From: Spirochaetota bacterium
Lineage (GTDB): Bacteria; Spirochaetota; Spirochaetia; Treponematales; UBA12059
Assembly (NCBI GenBank): GCA_029548805.1
Contig: JAKPMS010000148.1
Coordinates: 1 to 44,746, forward strand
Direction of reading: 5' to 3'
DNA length: 44,746 nt
How positions within the stretch are numbered: position 1 is the stretch's first letter; each line of letters starts with the position of its first letter. The notes beneath the pieces are model-generated. The model searched no databases. It saw only the letters and a list, made by a program, of their open reading frames with translations, and was not told the origin of the DNA. Below are positions 34,883-44,253 of this stretch, piece after piece. A program made the position numbers and the translations under genes.

Positions 34883-36985
34883 ATGACCAAAGAAGAACAA
34901 TTTTCTGTCATTACGGGTCTTTTGCTAAACTATGAAACCGGCGACTTTTTGCTATTGTCCGATCTAAGCGATACGCTAGTAAGCCTTAAAGATTTTTTTC
35001 TGGATATAGAAGCTGCCTGCCTGTTTATAGACAAGCTTCTAAACTGCATAACTGCAGAGATGAAAAAGGCAGGCATACCCGGCTTTGCAGAAGGCATTTC
35101 TGCAGCTATAGATCTGCTTCAGCGCCTTGCCTTTGCCCTGGACGAAACAGCCAAGAACGACGCCATACAAGCCATCAACAGCTATGCATGCAGGATAAAA
35201 GAAAAGGCCGCAGAATCTGCAGCGCCAGAAGAAGAATACGACAAGGAAACCTTGCAGATATTTTTTGTGGAGGCCAGGGATCGCCTTGGCAGCGCCCAGG
35301 AAATGATACTAAAGCTGGAAGAAAACCCCAATGACATGGACATTATTCAAAACCTGTTCAGGGTTTTTCATACCATAAAAGGGGAATGCGGCTTTCTTAA
35401 AATAGCCACGCTTGGCGAGCTTACCCATAATATGGAGAGTGTTCTGGACCAGCTAAGAAGCGGCAAAGCCGGCTTAAGCCAGGCTCACATAGATATTTTG
35501 CTGGAAGGCATAGATTTAAGCAAAGAAATCCTTAAAAGCCTGGAAAAAAAAGAATTTGTCATGTTCAGCGATATCTCTCTTGATGCATATTTGTTGAAGC
35601 TAAAGGCTGTGTCTGCTGCTCCTAAAGTCAGTCTTGGCGATATTCTGGTTGCAGAAGGCAAGATGCAGGAAGAGGATGTTCAAAAAGTACTGCAAAAGCA
35701 AAAGGAGAGCGCCTTTTCCAAGCGTTTTGGAGAAATTGCGGTAAAAGAAAACTTTGTAAGCCAGGAAGAACTTTTAGAAAGCCTGCAGAAGCAAAAAGAA
35801 AGCGCCAGCCCGGAAGGCCCCAAAATCCTTGAGCGGGCAGATCCTGTAATTAAGATAAGGGCATCCAAGGTAAACTTTCTGGTGGACATGATAGGAGAAC
35901 TGCTAATAGCCATGGGGCAGGTCGGCGGAAGCGGAGTGGAGCTTATGCAGATGCGTAAAATTACGCGCAGCCTGCAATATGCTGCCATGGAGCTGAGGAC
36001 GGATACCCTTCATAACCTTTTTGGAAACCTGCGCAGGGCTGTTAGGGACCTGTCCCGTCAATTAGGCAAAAAAGTGCAGCTGTTATGTGAGGGAGAAGAG
36101 CTGGAAATAGACCGCAACCTTATAGAAAAGCTGGAAGAACCGCTCATGCATCTAATACGGAACTCCCTGGACCATGGCCTTGGCTCGGAAGAAGCCAGGC
36201 TTGCAAAAGGCAAGCCGGCCCAGGGCACAGTGCTACTAAAAGCCCAGCGCCAGGGCAACTCCATTGTAATTATAGTCAGGGATGACGGCCGTGGGCTGGA
36301 CAGAGAAAAAATCCTTGCCAAGGCCATAGAAAAAAAGCTTGTAAACCAGGATATGGCGGAAAAGCTTTCCAACCAGGATGTGTTTAACCTCGTTTTCATT
36401 TCCGGCTTCAGCACCCACGAAAATGTATCCCTCATTTCCGGCCGGGGAGTGGGCATGGATATAGTCCGCTCCGTGGTTATAGCCAATCGCGGCAGAATAG
36501 AGGTGGACTCTGAGCGCTACCAGTTTACCGAAGTCCGCCTGATATTCCCCCTGAGTACGGCCATTATTGACGGCATGATAACCCGTGTTTCCGACAACCT
36601 GTTCATATTCCCTATCAGCAGTGTGGTGGAATCCATCAAAATTACCAAAGACATGATTTCTTCCGTAAACAAAAGAGTAAACATTGCCAACTTGAGGGGA
36701 GAATCCATACCCGTAATAAGCATGCACAATTCTTTTGGAGTGGCTCCGGTCAAAGACAGCCCGCCGCAGATTGGTGTTGTTTGCGAAAATTCCGAACTTA
36801 AAAAGTTCATGTTTGTTCTGGATGAAGTAATAGCCAAACGCGAAGTGGTAATAAAATCGCTAGGCTCCCGTTTTAAAAAAATGCAGGGAGTATCTTCTGC
36901 AACCGTTCTGTCTGGCGGCAAAATAGGCCTGGTGCTGGATATAGACGAGATTATAAATATTTCGCTGTCAGCAGGAAACAGCTAA
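34883..36985 (+). CDS. cheA: Chemotaxis histidine kinase CheA
   Basis: CheA autophosphorylates and passes the phosphate to CheY and CheB. The 700 residues contain, in order: an unassigned N-terminal region (1-120), an Hpt domain with phospho-accepting H163 in FHTIKGECGF, and two 28-residue repeats at about 249-310 (LGDILVAEGKMQEEDVQKVLQKQ, split as LGDILVAEGKM then EEDVQKVLQKQ, and FGEIAVKENFVSQEELLESL). The dimerisation helices begin at about 320. The ATPase follows with an N box around N427 (RNSLDHG) and G boxes DDGRGLD and GRGVGMD. A CheW-like domain ends the protein. The repeats stand where the CheY-binding P2 domain usually lies. It is the first gene of the operon and overlaps the next by one base (TAATG). 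Confidence 0.93.
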   Translation: MTKEEQFSVITGLLLNYETGDFLLLSDLSDTLVSLKDFFLDIEAACLFIDKLLNCITAEMKKAGIPGFAEGISAAIDLLQRLAFALDETAKNDAIQAINSYACRIKEKAAESAAPEEEYDKETLQIFFVEARDRLGSAQEMILKLEENPNDMDIIQNLFRVFHTIKGECGFLKIATLGELTHNMESVLDQLRSGKAGLSQAHIDILLEGIDLSKEILKSLEKKEFVMFSDISLDAYLLKLKAVSAAPKVSLGDILVAEGKMQEEDVQKVLQKQKESAFSKRFGEIAVKENFVSQEELLESLQKQKESASPEGPKILERADPVIKIRASKVNFLVDMIGELLIAMGQVGGSGVELMQMRKITRSLQYAAMELRTDTLHNLFGNLRRAVRDLSRQLGKKVQLLCEGEELEIDRNLIEKLEEPLMHLIRNSLDHGLGSEEARLAKGKPAQGTVLLKAQRQGNSIVIIVRDDGRGLDREKILAKAIEKKLVNQDMAEKLSNQDVFNLVFISGFSTHENVSLISGRGVGMDIVRSVVIANRGRIEVDSERYQFTEVRLIFPLSTAIIDGMITRVSDNLFIFPISSVVESIKITKDMISSVNKRVNIANLRGESIPVISMHNSFGVAPVKDSPPQIGVVCENSELKKFMFVLDEVIAKREVVIKSLGSRFKKMQGVSSATVLSGGKIGLVLDIDEIINISLSAGNS

Positions 36986-38256
36986 TGAAAAAACAAACCT
37001 TGCTTGTAGCACTTTGTACTGCTTTGGTCATCTTGTCTCCATTTACACATTTATTGTCACAGAAAGCAGGCATAATGCTTTCTTCTGGACTTTCCGCTTT
37101 TGTAATAATTTTTCTTTTGATGCTGCTGGCTCTTAACAAAAATAAAGAACAAATTTATTCTGTAAATGAAACCGTTGATGTTAGCGAAGAGCACAAAGCG
37201 GGTGAAGAAGAACTGGGCTCAGAACTGCATGACTTGGCTGCAGAAACTGTTACTGTCATAGAAGAAGCGCTAAACAAAGCGCCTATAGATCCGTCCATGC
37301 TGGCAGTATACAGGGCGGCTTTCCCGGAGCTTTTTGCAAGCATAATCCTGTATCTTAACAATACAAGCGAACCCATAAGTGAAAGTCTTGTAAGAATTAA
37401 AACACTTATTGCCGGCTTTCAGACCAGCATAGCCGATAGCCGCTCGGCTTACGAAAAGCAGGGCCAAATAAAGGCCATAAAAGACGGTGTAGAAGTTTTA
37501 AAAACACATATAAGCGAGCTAAGCGATTTAAGCAGCAGGTCTTTAACCGAAGTGGCCAAGCAAATTAAAACCCTGGACGAACAAATGAAGCTCATCCTGG
37601 GTATGGTATTCAATATTTCTGATGTGGCTGCCCGTATTCATGTGCTTTCCATAAATGCGTCAATAGAGACAGCAAGGGCAGGCGTACACGGAAGGGCATT
37701 CAAGGTTATTGCGGATGAAATACAGAAATTGTCCAGGGAAACCCAGAGTTTTGTAAACAGCATAGAAGAATATGTATCCGGAACCCAGAAAGCCTTTACA
37801 GCCCTACATGCAGCCATGGAGAAAAACCGCAACGAAATTTACCAGCATGCACAAGAGGACATGCTGGAAAACGAGCGTATTACAGAAACCCTGGACGGAC
37901 AATTAAAAACCATAAAGGAACTGTACGCTGCTGTAATGGGCTTTGTTGACTCTTTGCAGATAGACATGACAGCCTTTGCTCCCCTTGGCATGCTGCATGC
38001 CATAATTACACAAGAAATTGAGAACCTGGAAAAAGTTTCTTCAGATGTGATGGCTTTCTGCACAGATGCCTGCCCTAAAGGCAAAGACTTTGTAGCCAGG
38101 GCAGAGGATGCTGGTACCATAAAAGGCATAGCCCATATACGTTCCAGGCTTACCACATCCCGCGAGCTGGATGCCCTGGAAAAAGCGCTTAAACAAAACA
38201 GCCTGTCCGTCTTGGCAGACATGAAAAGGGACAATGTTGGCATAGAATTTTTTTGA
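36985..38256 (+). CDS. Receptor-like (MCP-type) signalling protein without a sensor domain
   Basis: The 423-residue protein has two N-terminal membrane helices (about residues 4-23 and 28-50) joined by only a few residues, so no extracellular ligand domain exists. The hairpin tip of an MCP signalling domain appears at about 208-245 (NISDVAARIHVLSINASIETARAG, which differs from the usual IAxQTNLLALNAAIEAARAG form; written here in parts). Coiled-coil sequence flanks it. The C-terminal 100 residues are unusual and hold CTDAC. It is placed between cheA and cheY and overlaps the cheA stop. It may be an array-modulating or intracellular-signal receptor, or a non-canonical CheA regulator. Confidence 0.75.
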   Translation: MKKQTLLVALCTALVILSPFTHLLSQKAGIMLSSGLSAFVIIFLLMLLALNKNKEQIYSVNETVDVSEEHKAGEEELGSELHDLAAETVTVIEEALNKAPIDPSMLAVYRAAFPELFASIILYLNNTSEPISESLVRIKTLIAGFQTSIADSRSAYEKQGQIKAIKDGVEVLKTHISELSDLSSRSLTEVAKQIKTLDEQMKLILGMVFNISDVAARIHVLSINASIETARAGVHGRAFKVIADEIQKLSRETQSFVNSIEEYVSGTQKAFTALHAAMEKNRNEIYQHAQEDMLENERITETLDGQLKTIKELYAAVMGFVDSLQIDMTAFAPLGMLHAIITQEIENLEKVSSDVMAFCTDACPKGKDFVARAEDAGTIKGIAHIRSRLTTSRELDALEKALKQNSLSVLADMKRDNVGIEFF

Positions 38257-38294
38257 TCTGAAACCGGGGGCAAAAACTCAAAAGGGGTAGAAGG

Positions 38295-38654
38295 ATGAAA
38301 AACATAATGCTGGTGGATGATTCCACTTCCATTAGAAACTTATTGAAAAATTCACTGATAGGCCAATACAACATAATAGAAGCTGAGCATGGCAAGGATG
38401 CGCTTGCCAAATTGCCTGGCCAGAATATAGACATGTTTCTGCTGGATGTGAACATGCCGGAGATGGACGGCATAAGCCTGTTGGCCGAGTTAAGAAAAAC
38501 TCCTGCCCACAAAAGTACGCCCATACTCATGCTTACAACAGAAACAAAAGAGGAACTTAGGCAGAAGGGCAGGGAGCTTGGAGCTTCCGGCTGGATTGTA
38601 AAGCCCTGCGAGCCGGATAAACTTTTGGCAGCCATCCAGAAGCTGCTGTCTTGA
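38295..38654 (+). CDS. cheY: Chemotaxis response regulator CheY
   Basis: Single receiver domain of 119 residues. The acidic pocket is D8/D9, the phosphorylation site D51 (LLDVNMPEMDG), the switch Thr is in MLTTE, and the Lys is in VKPCEP. CheY-P binds the flagellar motor switch to change rotation. AGAAGG precedes the ATG closely. The gene sits between the receptor-like gene and cheW. Confidence 0.93.
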   Translation: MKNIMLVDDSTSIRNLLKNSLIGQYNIIEAEHGKDALAKLPGQNIDMFLLDVNMPEMDGISLLAELRKTPAHKSTPILMLTTETKEELRQKGRELGASGWIVKPCEPDKLLAAIQKLLS

Positions 38655-38677
38655 TTCCATAAAAGGGAGGTAGTTTT

Positions 38678-39190
38678 ATGGGAATATCTCGGATGAAGGG
38701 CCTTGGAGGTTCCAGATACCTGAACTTTACGCTTGAGAAAGAAAGCTACTGCATGGAAATACTCAAGGTAAAGGAACTAATGGGTATGACGGGCATTACT
38801 CCCCTTCCGCAGACACCGCCGTTTATAAGGGGTGTAATAAACTTGAGGGGGCAGATCATACCAATAATAGACTTGCGCCTCAAGTTTGGCATGAGCTTTC
38901 TGGAATACCACAAGCGTACATCCATAATAGTGGTAGAACTGGAAATGGAAGGTGACACCGTACTTATGGGATTGGTAGTGGATGCCATACAGGAAGTAAT
39001 AGCCATACCTGACGAAAAAATATCCATACTGCCCTATATAAACACCAAGGTAAAAGCGGAATATGTGCGTGGTGTGGCAGAAACGCCGGAAGGCATGAAG
39101 ATTGTACTAGACGTACATAAAATTTTAAGTGACGAAGAATTTGTGCAGCTTAAGGGTAGCGCGGCAACAAAAACTACGGCAGAAGCCTGA
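38678..39190 (+). CDS. cheW: Chemotaxis coupling protein CheW
   Basis: CheW bridges receptors and CheA in the chemoreceptor array. The 170 residues form one CheW domain: YLNFTLEKESYCMEILKVKEL, split by the typical PLPQTPPFIRGVINLRGQIIPIIDLR, and the closing GLVVDAIQEVIAIPDE. AAGGGAGG lies just upstream of the ATG. The N-terminus has a short Gly/Arg extension (GISRMKGLGGSR). Confidence 0.93.
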   Translation: MGISRMKGLGGSRYLNFTLEKESYCMEILKVKELMGMTGITPLPQTPPFIRGVINLRGQIIPIIDLRLKFGMSFLEYHKRTSIIVVELEMEGDTVLMGLVVDAIQEVIAIPDEKISILPYINTKVKAEYVRGVAETPEGMKIVLDVHKILSDEEFVQLKGSAATKTTAEA

Positions 39191-39216
39191 ATAAATATTA
39201 AGGAAGGAACAAGTAT

Positions 39217-40863
39217 ATGAAGATGAAACTGTCAATAAAACTGTTTATGGGTTTTGGAGGAATAGCTGTAATAGCTGTACTCATAGGCCTGGTTGGATTT
39301 TTTGCTCTTGCCCAAACAAACAACACCCTTACACTTCTTGCCAAAGAAGACGTACCGGCCATAATAAACCTGGCCAATATAGTGGACAACTTTCAGAGAA
39401 TTAAGGTTGCGTTAAGAAGCCTTACATCGCCATTTCTAACAGAAGAGGATTTCCAGAGGCAGCTGGACATTATAATGAGCAACCGCGATGCCATCAACAA
39501 GGCTTTAGCTTTTTACGACCCCCTGCCCAAGGAGCCGGAAGAAGAAAAGCTGTATCAGGATTTTTTGCTTAAGCACAAATTAACAGTCGCGGAAAATAAC
39601 AAATATCTGGAAGTTGTAAAAAAAATGCGCAGCGACAAGCTAGACCCTGTTGTTTATGGCAAAACTGCCGCGGACATGGCCTTGTCCGGAGATAACAGAA
39701 AGGCTTTTGACAATGCGCTGGATGTTCTTGTCAAGCTTAACGAATTTGAGCAGGATTTTTATGGCTTAAAACGGCCGGAAGAGGCTGTAGCTGCCGCCAA
39801 TCGCTTTATGTACATAATAATTGCGGTAATTGCAGCCGGCATTTTAATTGCCATAATACTGGCCTATGCCATAGCCCGCTCCATAAACAGGCCTGTTAAC
39901 AAAATAGTAAAAGACCTTAGCGCTGGCTCCAACCAGATAGGAAACGCTTCCGAGCAGCTGTCTGTAAGTTCCCAGCAGATAGCTTCCGGTGCATCGGAAC
40001 AGGCTTCCGGCCTGGAAGAAACTACTTCTTCCATGGAAGAGCTCGGCTCCATGGTCAAACAGAATGTAGAAAATGCAAGGGAATCCAACCTCCTGGCGCA
40101 AAAAGCTACTGAAGCTGTACAGATGGGCTCAAACCATATGGACAAGCTGCTTGTATCCATGAGAGACATAAGCAAGGCAACAGAAGAAATAAAAACTGTT
40201 ATAGACGTAATAGACGACATAGCCTTTCAGACCAATATGCTTGCACTTAACGCCGCAGTTGAGGCAGCCAGGGCCGGAGAAGCAGGCATGGGTTTTGCTG
40301 TAGTGGCTGACGAAGTAAAAAACCTTGCCAACCGCAGTGCTGCCAGTGCAAAAGAGACTGCACAGATGATAAAAACCACCCTGCAGAAAACAGAAGAAGG
40401 CATGACCCTGTCCAACGAACTGGCTGGCATTTTTAAAGAAATTTTTGCCGGGGCAAACAAGTCTATAGAAATGAGCAGGGAAGTGGAGTCTGCAAGCAGG
40501 CAGCAGGACGAGGGCATAAGCCAGATAAACAAGGCTGTTGTGCAGCTGGATACGGTAGTACAGCAGAATGCTGCCGCATCGGAAGAGACTGCCAGTGCGG
40601 CAGAAGAGCTTCAGAGCCAGGTGGAATCCCTTAATGACACCATCCGGAGCCTTGCAGAACTTGTTTTTGGCGCCCAGGCAGCAGAAATGACCCAGTCTCA
40701 AAAGACAGCAAAACCCAGGCAGCAAAAAAAAGAACAGCCCAAAACATCATACGGCACGGAAGAAAAACCCAAAGAAGAACCAAAACAATTGCCGTCCAAA
40801 AGCAAGGGCCTGCGCATAGTGCTGGATGACGACCCAGAATTCCAGAAGGAAGAAGAGTTCTGA
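39217..40863 (+). CDS. mcp: Methyl-accepting chemotaxis protein with a four-helix sensor domain
   Basis: The 548-residue transducer has a membrane helix at about 11-32 ([20 protein letters not shown]), a helical periplasmic domain of the 4HB type to about 190, and a second membrane helix ([21 protein letters not shown], in part). Only the first HAMP helix ([14 protein letters not shown]) is seen before the signalling coiled coil begins. The tip at about 330-365 ([23 protein letters not shown]) is canonical, flanked by methylation-type helices ([16 protein letters not shown]). The tail is Lys/Glu/Pro-rich and ends EEEF, without the NWETF tether. AAGGAAGGA lies eight bases before the ATG. The ligand is unknown. 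Confidence 0.92.
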   Translation: MKMKLSIKLFMGFGGIAVIAVLIGLVGFFALAQTNNTLTLLAKEDVPAIINLANIVDNFQRIKVALRSLTSPFLTEEDFQRQLDIIMSNRDAINKALAFYDPLPKEPEEEKLYQDFLLKHKLTVAENNKYLEVVKKMRSDKLDPVVYGKTAADMALSGDNRKAFDNALDVLVKLNEFEQDFYGLKRPEEAVAAANRFMYIIIAVIAAGILIAIILAYAIARSINRPVNKIVKDLSAGSNQIGNASEQLSVSSQQIASGASEQASGLEETTSSMEELGSMVKQNVENARESNLLAQKATEAVQMGSNHMDKLLVSMRDISKATEEIKTVIDVIDDIAFQTNMLALNAAVEAARAGEAGMGFAVVADEVKNLANRSAASAKETAQMIKTTLQKTEEGMTLSNELAGIFKEIFAGANKSIEMSREVESASRQQDEGISQINKAVVQLDTVVQQNAAASEETASAAEELQSQVESLNDTIRSLAELVFGAQAAEMTQSQKTAKPRQQKKEQPKTSYGTEEKPKEEPKQLPSKSKGLRIVLDDDPEFQKEEEF

Positions 40864-40895
40864 TCAACGATGCGGACCATTTTGCCGGGGGGAGC

Positions 40896-41684
40896 ATGCT
40901 CTCTGGGAGCAAGCTCCCCGACGACATACTTGTAAACCATTATAAAAACCTTGCTTACAAAAGCTTTGGCATCCAGTTCCTGGGTGCCAAAGTTGATATA
41001 TTAAAAATAAAGCTCAACAAAATGGCTTCTGCACACAACCTTGAGCTTTACAATTTTTACGACAGGCTGGTGTCGGAAGACCCGGAAGCCATCGACATTT
41101 TCCTGCATCAAATAACGGTTGGTCATACCTATTTTTTCAGAGAAAATGCACATTTTGAAATTCTGGTCAACGACATTAAAAAGCGCTCTATAAGGGAGCC
41201 CTTAATTTGGTGCGCGGCAAGTTCTTCCGGAGAGGAGCCTTATTCCATAGCAATAAGCCTTTTGGAAAGCGGAATTGCCAATTTTAAAATTCTTGCGTCC
41301 GATGTAAATCTTAATGCGCTTAAAACCATGAACAAGGGACTTTATCACACAAGCCGTTTTGAAAACATGGATCCAGTTATCAAACAGACTTATTTTAAAA
41401 GGGCCAGCCAATATTATTACAGTGTTATTCCAAAGCTAAGAGAATACCTTGTATTAAAAAGACTTAATCTGCATGACAGTCTTGCGTTTGAAAGCATGTT
41501 CGACTACATCTTTTGCAGAAATGTGCTTATTTATTTCTCCGAAGCTGGCAGGTCAAAGGTTATTGACACTTTGGTAAGGAATTTATTGCCAAAGGGGCTT
41601 CTTTTTGTCGGGCATTCGGAAGCCATTTTGAGCCTGCCGGACAAACTGGACAAAGACAGTCCTGCCAGTTACAGAAAGAACTAA
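40896..41684 (+). CDS. cheR: Chemotaxis protein methyltransferase CheR
   Basis: CheR methylates glutamates of chemoreceptors using S-adenosylmethionine. The 262 residues carry TYFFRENAHFEIL, the SAM site ASSSGEEPYSIAI, the acidic ILASDVN, YIFCRNVLIYF and the closing LLFVGHSEAI. The N-terminal domain aligns roughly from residue 10. A G-rich stretch lies immediately before the ATG; the frame stays open upstream to the mcp stop, so the start is not certain. It is followed six bases later by cheB. Confidence 0.92.
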   Translation: MLSGSKLPDDILVNHYKNLAYKSFGIQFLGAKVDILKIKLNKMASAHNLELYNFYDRLVSEDPEAIDIFLHQITVGHTYFFRENAHFEILVNDIKKRSIREPLIWCAASSSGEEPYSIAISLLESGIANFKILASDVNLNALKTMNKGLYHTSRFENMDPVIKQTYFKRASQYYYSVIPKLREYLVLKRLNLHDSLAFESMFDYIFCRNVLIYFSEAGRSKVIDTLVRNLLPKGLLFVGHSEAILSLPDKLDKDSPASYRKN

Positions 41685-41690
41685 AAAATT

Positions 41691-42761
41691 ATGGCCAAAA
41701 TAAAGGTAATGATAGTAGATGATTCGGCAATAGTAAGGGAAATACTTACACAAAAGCTTTCACGGGATTCCCGCTTGGAAATTGTAGGAAGCGCGGCAGA
41801 CCCTTACATAGCCAGGGACAAGCTGGAAAAAACGGAAGTGGACGTAATTCTTCTGGACATAGAAATGCCCAGAATGGACGGGCTCACCTTTCTGCAGCGC
41901 CTAATGCAGCAGCTGCCCCTGCCTGTCATTATAGTTTCTTCACTTGCCAAAGACCATAATGATGCCGCCATGAAGGCTCTTGAACTGGGGGCTGTGGATG
42001 TTGTACCCAAACCTGGCGGCCCATTTTCTGTGGAAGAGGTCATACCCTATCTTACAGAAAGGATAATAGCTGCCAAGCATGCCAATATAAAAAAAATAAA
42101 AGAAAGACTGGAAATGAAGGCGGCCGAGCCTTTAAGCGCAGCAAAAAAAAAGGACAAGGCCAGCGGCTATCTTTCTAGCATTCAAACCACAAACAAGCTT
42201 ATAACAGTAGGTGCTTCTACCGGGGGCACCCAGGCCATGGAAACCATTTTTGCCAATTGGCAGCCGGATTTTCCTCCCACACTAGCGGTCATTCATATGC
42301 CTGAACGCTTTACCGCCACTTTTGCTTCCAGACTAAACGATATATGCCCGGTAAACGTAAAAGAGGCGATAAACGGGGAGCGCCTTTCGGGTGGCACTAT
42401 ATACATAGCTCCAGGGAATTATCACATGCTTTTACGAGCCCAGGGCACTGAGCGCAGCATTAAAGTGGTAAGCGGCCCAAAAGTATGCAACCAGCGCCCT
42501 GCCGTAGACCCGCTTTTTGAGTCCGTTGCAGCCATTGCAGGTAAAAACTGCATAGCACTGCTTTTGACTGGAATGGGCAAGGACGGAGCCGCGGGGCTGC
42601 TAAAAATAAAAAATTCCGGCGGCTATACCATAGCTCAGGATGAAAAATCTTCCATAGTCTGGGGTATGCCAAAAGAAGCCATAGACCTGGGGGCTGCCAG
42701 CGTGGTTCTGCCTTTGGATGGGATGGTAAACCACATAAAAGGCAGACTGAGTATAGAATAG
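41691..42761 (+). CDS. cheB: Chemotaxis response regulator protein-glutamate methylesterase CheB
   Basis: CheB removes methyl groups from receptors when phosphorylated by CheA. The receiver domain has D10/D11 and D56 (LLDIEMPRMDG). A linker of about 40 charged residues leads to the esterase, with catalytic S176 (GASTGG), H202 (HMPERFT) and D298 (GMGKDGA). The 356-residue length is normal. It is the last gene of the chemotaxis operon, and its stop is two bases before the inverted-repeat element. Confidence 0.94.
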   Translation: MAKIKVMIVDDSAIVREILTQKLSRDSRLEIVGSAADPYIARDKLEKTEVDVILLDIEMPRMDGLTFLQRLMQQLPLPVIIVSSLAKDHNDAAMKALELGAVDVVPKPGGPFSVEEVIPYLTERIIAAKHANIKKIKERLEMKAAEPLSAAKKKDKASGYLSSIQTTNKLITVGASTGGTQAMETIFANWQPDFPPTLAVIHMPERFTATFASRLNDICPVNVKEAINGERLSGGTIYIAPGNYHMLLRAQGTERSIKVVSGPKVCNQRPAVDPLFESVAAIAGKNCIALLLTGMGKDGAAGLLKIKNSGGYTIAQDEKSSIVWGMPKEAIDLGAASVVLPLDGMVNHIKGRLSIE

Positions 42762-42763
42762 TA

Positions 42764-42926
42764 CTTCCCCAAAGCTTAGCGTCAAGCAAGTATTTGGCTA
42801 ACAAGCAATTATTTCATGTATCAAGCCGGAAAATTCTTCATACTGCGCTAATTATGCTATATTTTAGCTTGCTTATTTTTTATTCTTTATAGAATAATGA
42901 TGTAATCATACTAAGCTTTGGGGAAC
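42764..42926. mobile_element. MITE-like inverted-repeat element flanked by TA
   Basis: A perfect 15-bp terminal inverted repeat, TTCCCCAAAGCTTAG (42765-42779) and CTAAGCTTTGGGGAA (42911-42925), bounds 161 bases. One extra base on each side is followed by TA (42762-42763 and 42927-42928), as expected for IS630/Tc1-mariner target duplications. A second inverted pair, AAGCAAG (42784-42790) and CTTGCTT (42868-42874), is nested inside. No coding capacity is present. It fills most of the gap between cheB and the GH4 gene. It could instead be a structured RNA or long-loop terminator. Confidence 0.4.
42869..42895 (+). promoter_or_regulatory. Weak promoter candidate for the GH4 operon
   Basis: TTGCTT (42869-42874) and TAGAAT (42890-42895) are 15 bases apart. 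The spacing is short, so this is a weak call; it lies inside the inverted-repeat element. Confidence 0.25.
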
Positions 42927-42948
42927 TACCAATAGGCAAAGGCAAAAA

Positions 42949-44253
42949 ATGAAAGTATGCGTAATCGGGGGCGGATCTACTTATACGCCTGAATTGGTTT
43001 CGGGCTTTATTAAAAGAGCCAGCGCAATTGGCCTTACAGACTTGTGCCTTATGGACATCGATGCAGAGCGGCTGGAAATTGTGGGCGCTTTGGCAAAAAG
43101 AATGATAGAAGCTGCAGGCTCTCCTTTTAGGCTTAGCCTGGAAACAGACAGGGCCAAAGCTATGGCCGGAGCTTCTTTTATTGCAAGCCAATACAGGATA
43201 GGGCATATGGAAGCCCGAAAAAATGACGAATACCTTGGAAGGCGCCATGGTCTTGTAGGTCAGGAAACCACTGGTGTTGGAGGTATGGCAAACGCATTGC
43301 GGACAGTGCCTGTTGCATTGTCCCTAGCAAGGGATGCAGAAAGGCTTGCGCCAGGAGCCCTGATAGTCAACTTTACCAATCCTTCAGGGCTGATAACCCA
43401 GGCTTTGAGCGACAAGGTTCCGGCAGTCCGTCTGGCAGGAGTTTGCAATGTGGGTATTACAACAGCCATGGAGCTTGCCAGACTATACGAAAAGCTGAGC
43501 GGCGTCAAAGTTCAGCCGGATAGTGTAATCCTCGAAACTCTGGGGCTGAATCATCTCAGCTGGCATCGGGGGTTTTATGTGGATGGCATGGACTGCTGGC
43601 GCACACTGTTCCCTGCAATTCTGGATGAGCTTGGCAAACAAAAAGAAAAGGACTTTGACAGAAGGACCCTGGAAACCCTTGGCATGCTTCCAAATTATTA
43701 TTTGAAGTACTTTTATTACAAAGAGAGGGCATTAGCCGAACAGTCAGCCTGGCCTCCATCCAGAGCAGAAGAGGTTATAAAACTAGAAAAGGAGCTGCTT
43801 CAGCTTTACAAGGATCCTTCCTTAAATAGTGCTCCGCCGGAACTAATGAAGCGCGGTGGAGCTTATTATTCTGAGCTGGCAAGCAGGCTGATAGCAGATT
43901 CTGTAAGCGCTCAGGGGGGAGTTCATGTTGTAAATGTGCCCAACAATGGAGCTGTGGCTTCATGGCCATCGGACTGGGTTCTGGAGCTGTCCGCACGTGT
44001 AGACAGAGATGGCATAATACCCCTGCCGTCCAAGCCCTTGCCTCCTTCGCAGTTTGCCCTTGTTGCAGCAGTAAAATCTTACGAAAAGCTTACAATAGAA
44101 GCGGCCATCCATGGCGACAGAAAAGCCGCTTATGAAGCGCTGCTAGCCCACCCGCTTGGCCCAGATGCAGACAAGGCAGGAGCGGTTCTTGATGACATGC
44201 TTGAAAGCAACAAAAAATTTTTGCCGGCCTTTTTTGACAGAGCAGCATTATGA
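42949..44253 (+). CDS. GH4-family 6-phospho-beta-glucosidase-like enzyme
   Basis: GH4 enzymes use NAD and a divalent metal to cleave phosphorylated disaccharides by a redox-elimination route. The N-terminal Rossmann motif is [12 protein letters not shown]. The metal ligands fit C166 (VCNVGI) and H202 (LNHLSW). The [18 protein letters not shown] and [15 protein letters not shown] segments are typical of the 6-phospho-beta-glucosidase branch (LicH/ChbF). Length (434) is normal. AAAGG precedes the ATG. The stop overlaps the kinase start in ATGA; the pairing with a BadF/GlcNAc-kinase-type protein suggests amino-sugar or chitobiose-type substrates, which is inference. Confidence 0.9.
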   Translation: MKVCVIGGGSTYTPELVSGFIKRASAIGLTDLCLMDIDAERLEIVGALAKRMIEAAGSPFRLSLETDRAKAMAGASFIASQYRIGHMEARKNDEYLGRRHGLVGQETTGVGGMANALRTVPVALSLARDAERLAPGALIVNFTNPSGLITQALSDKVPAVRLAGVCNVGITTAMELARLYEKLSGVKVQPDSVILETLGLNHLSWHRGFYVDGMDCWRTLFPAILDELGKQKEKDFDRRTLETLGMLPNYYLKYFYYKERALAEQSAWPPSRAEEVIKLEKELLQLYKDPSLNSAPPELMKRGGAYYSELASRLIADSVSAQGGVHVVNVPNNGAVASWPSDWVLELSARVDRDGIIPLPSKPLPPSQFALVAAVKSYEKLTIEAAIHGDRKAAYEALLAHPLGPDADKAGAVLDDMLESNKKFLPAFFDRAAL

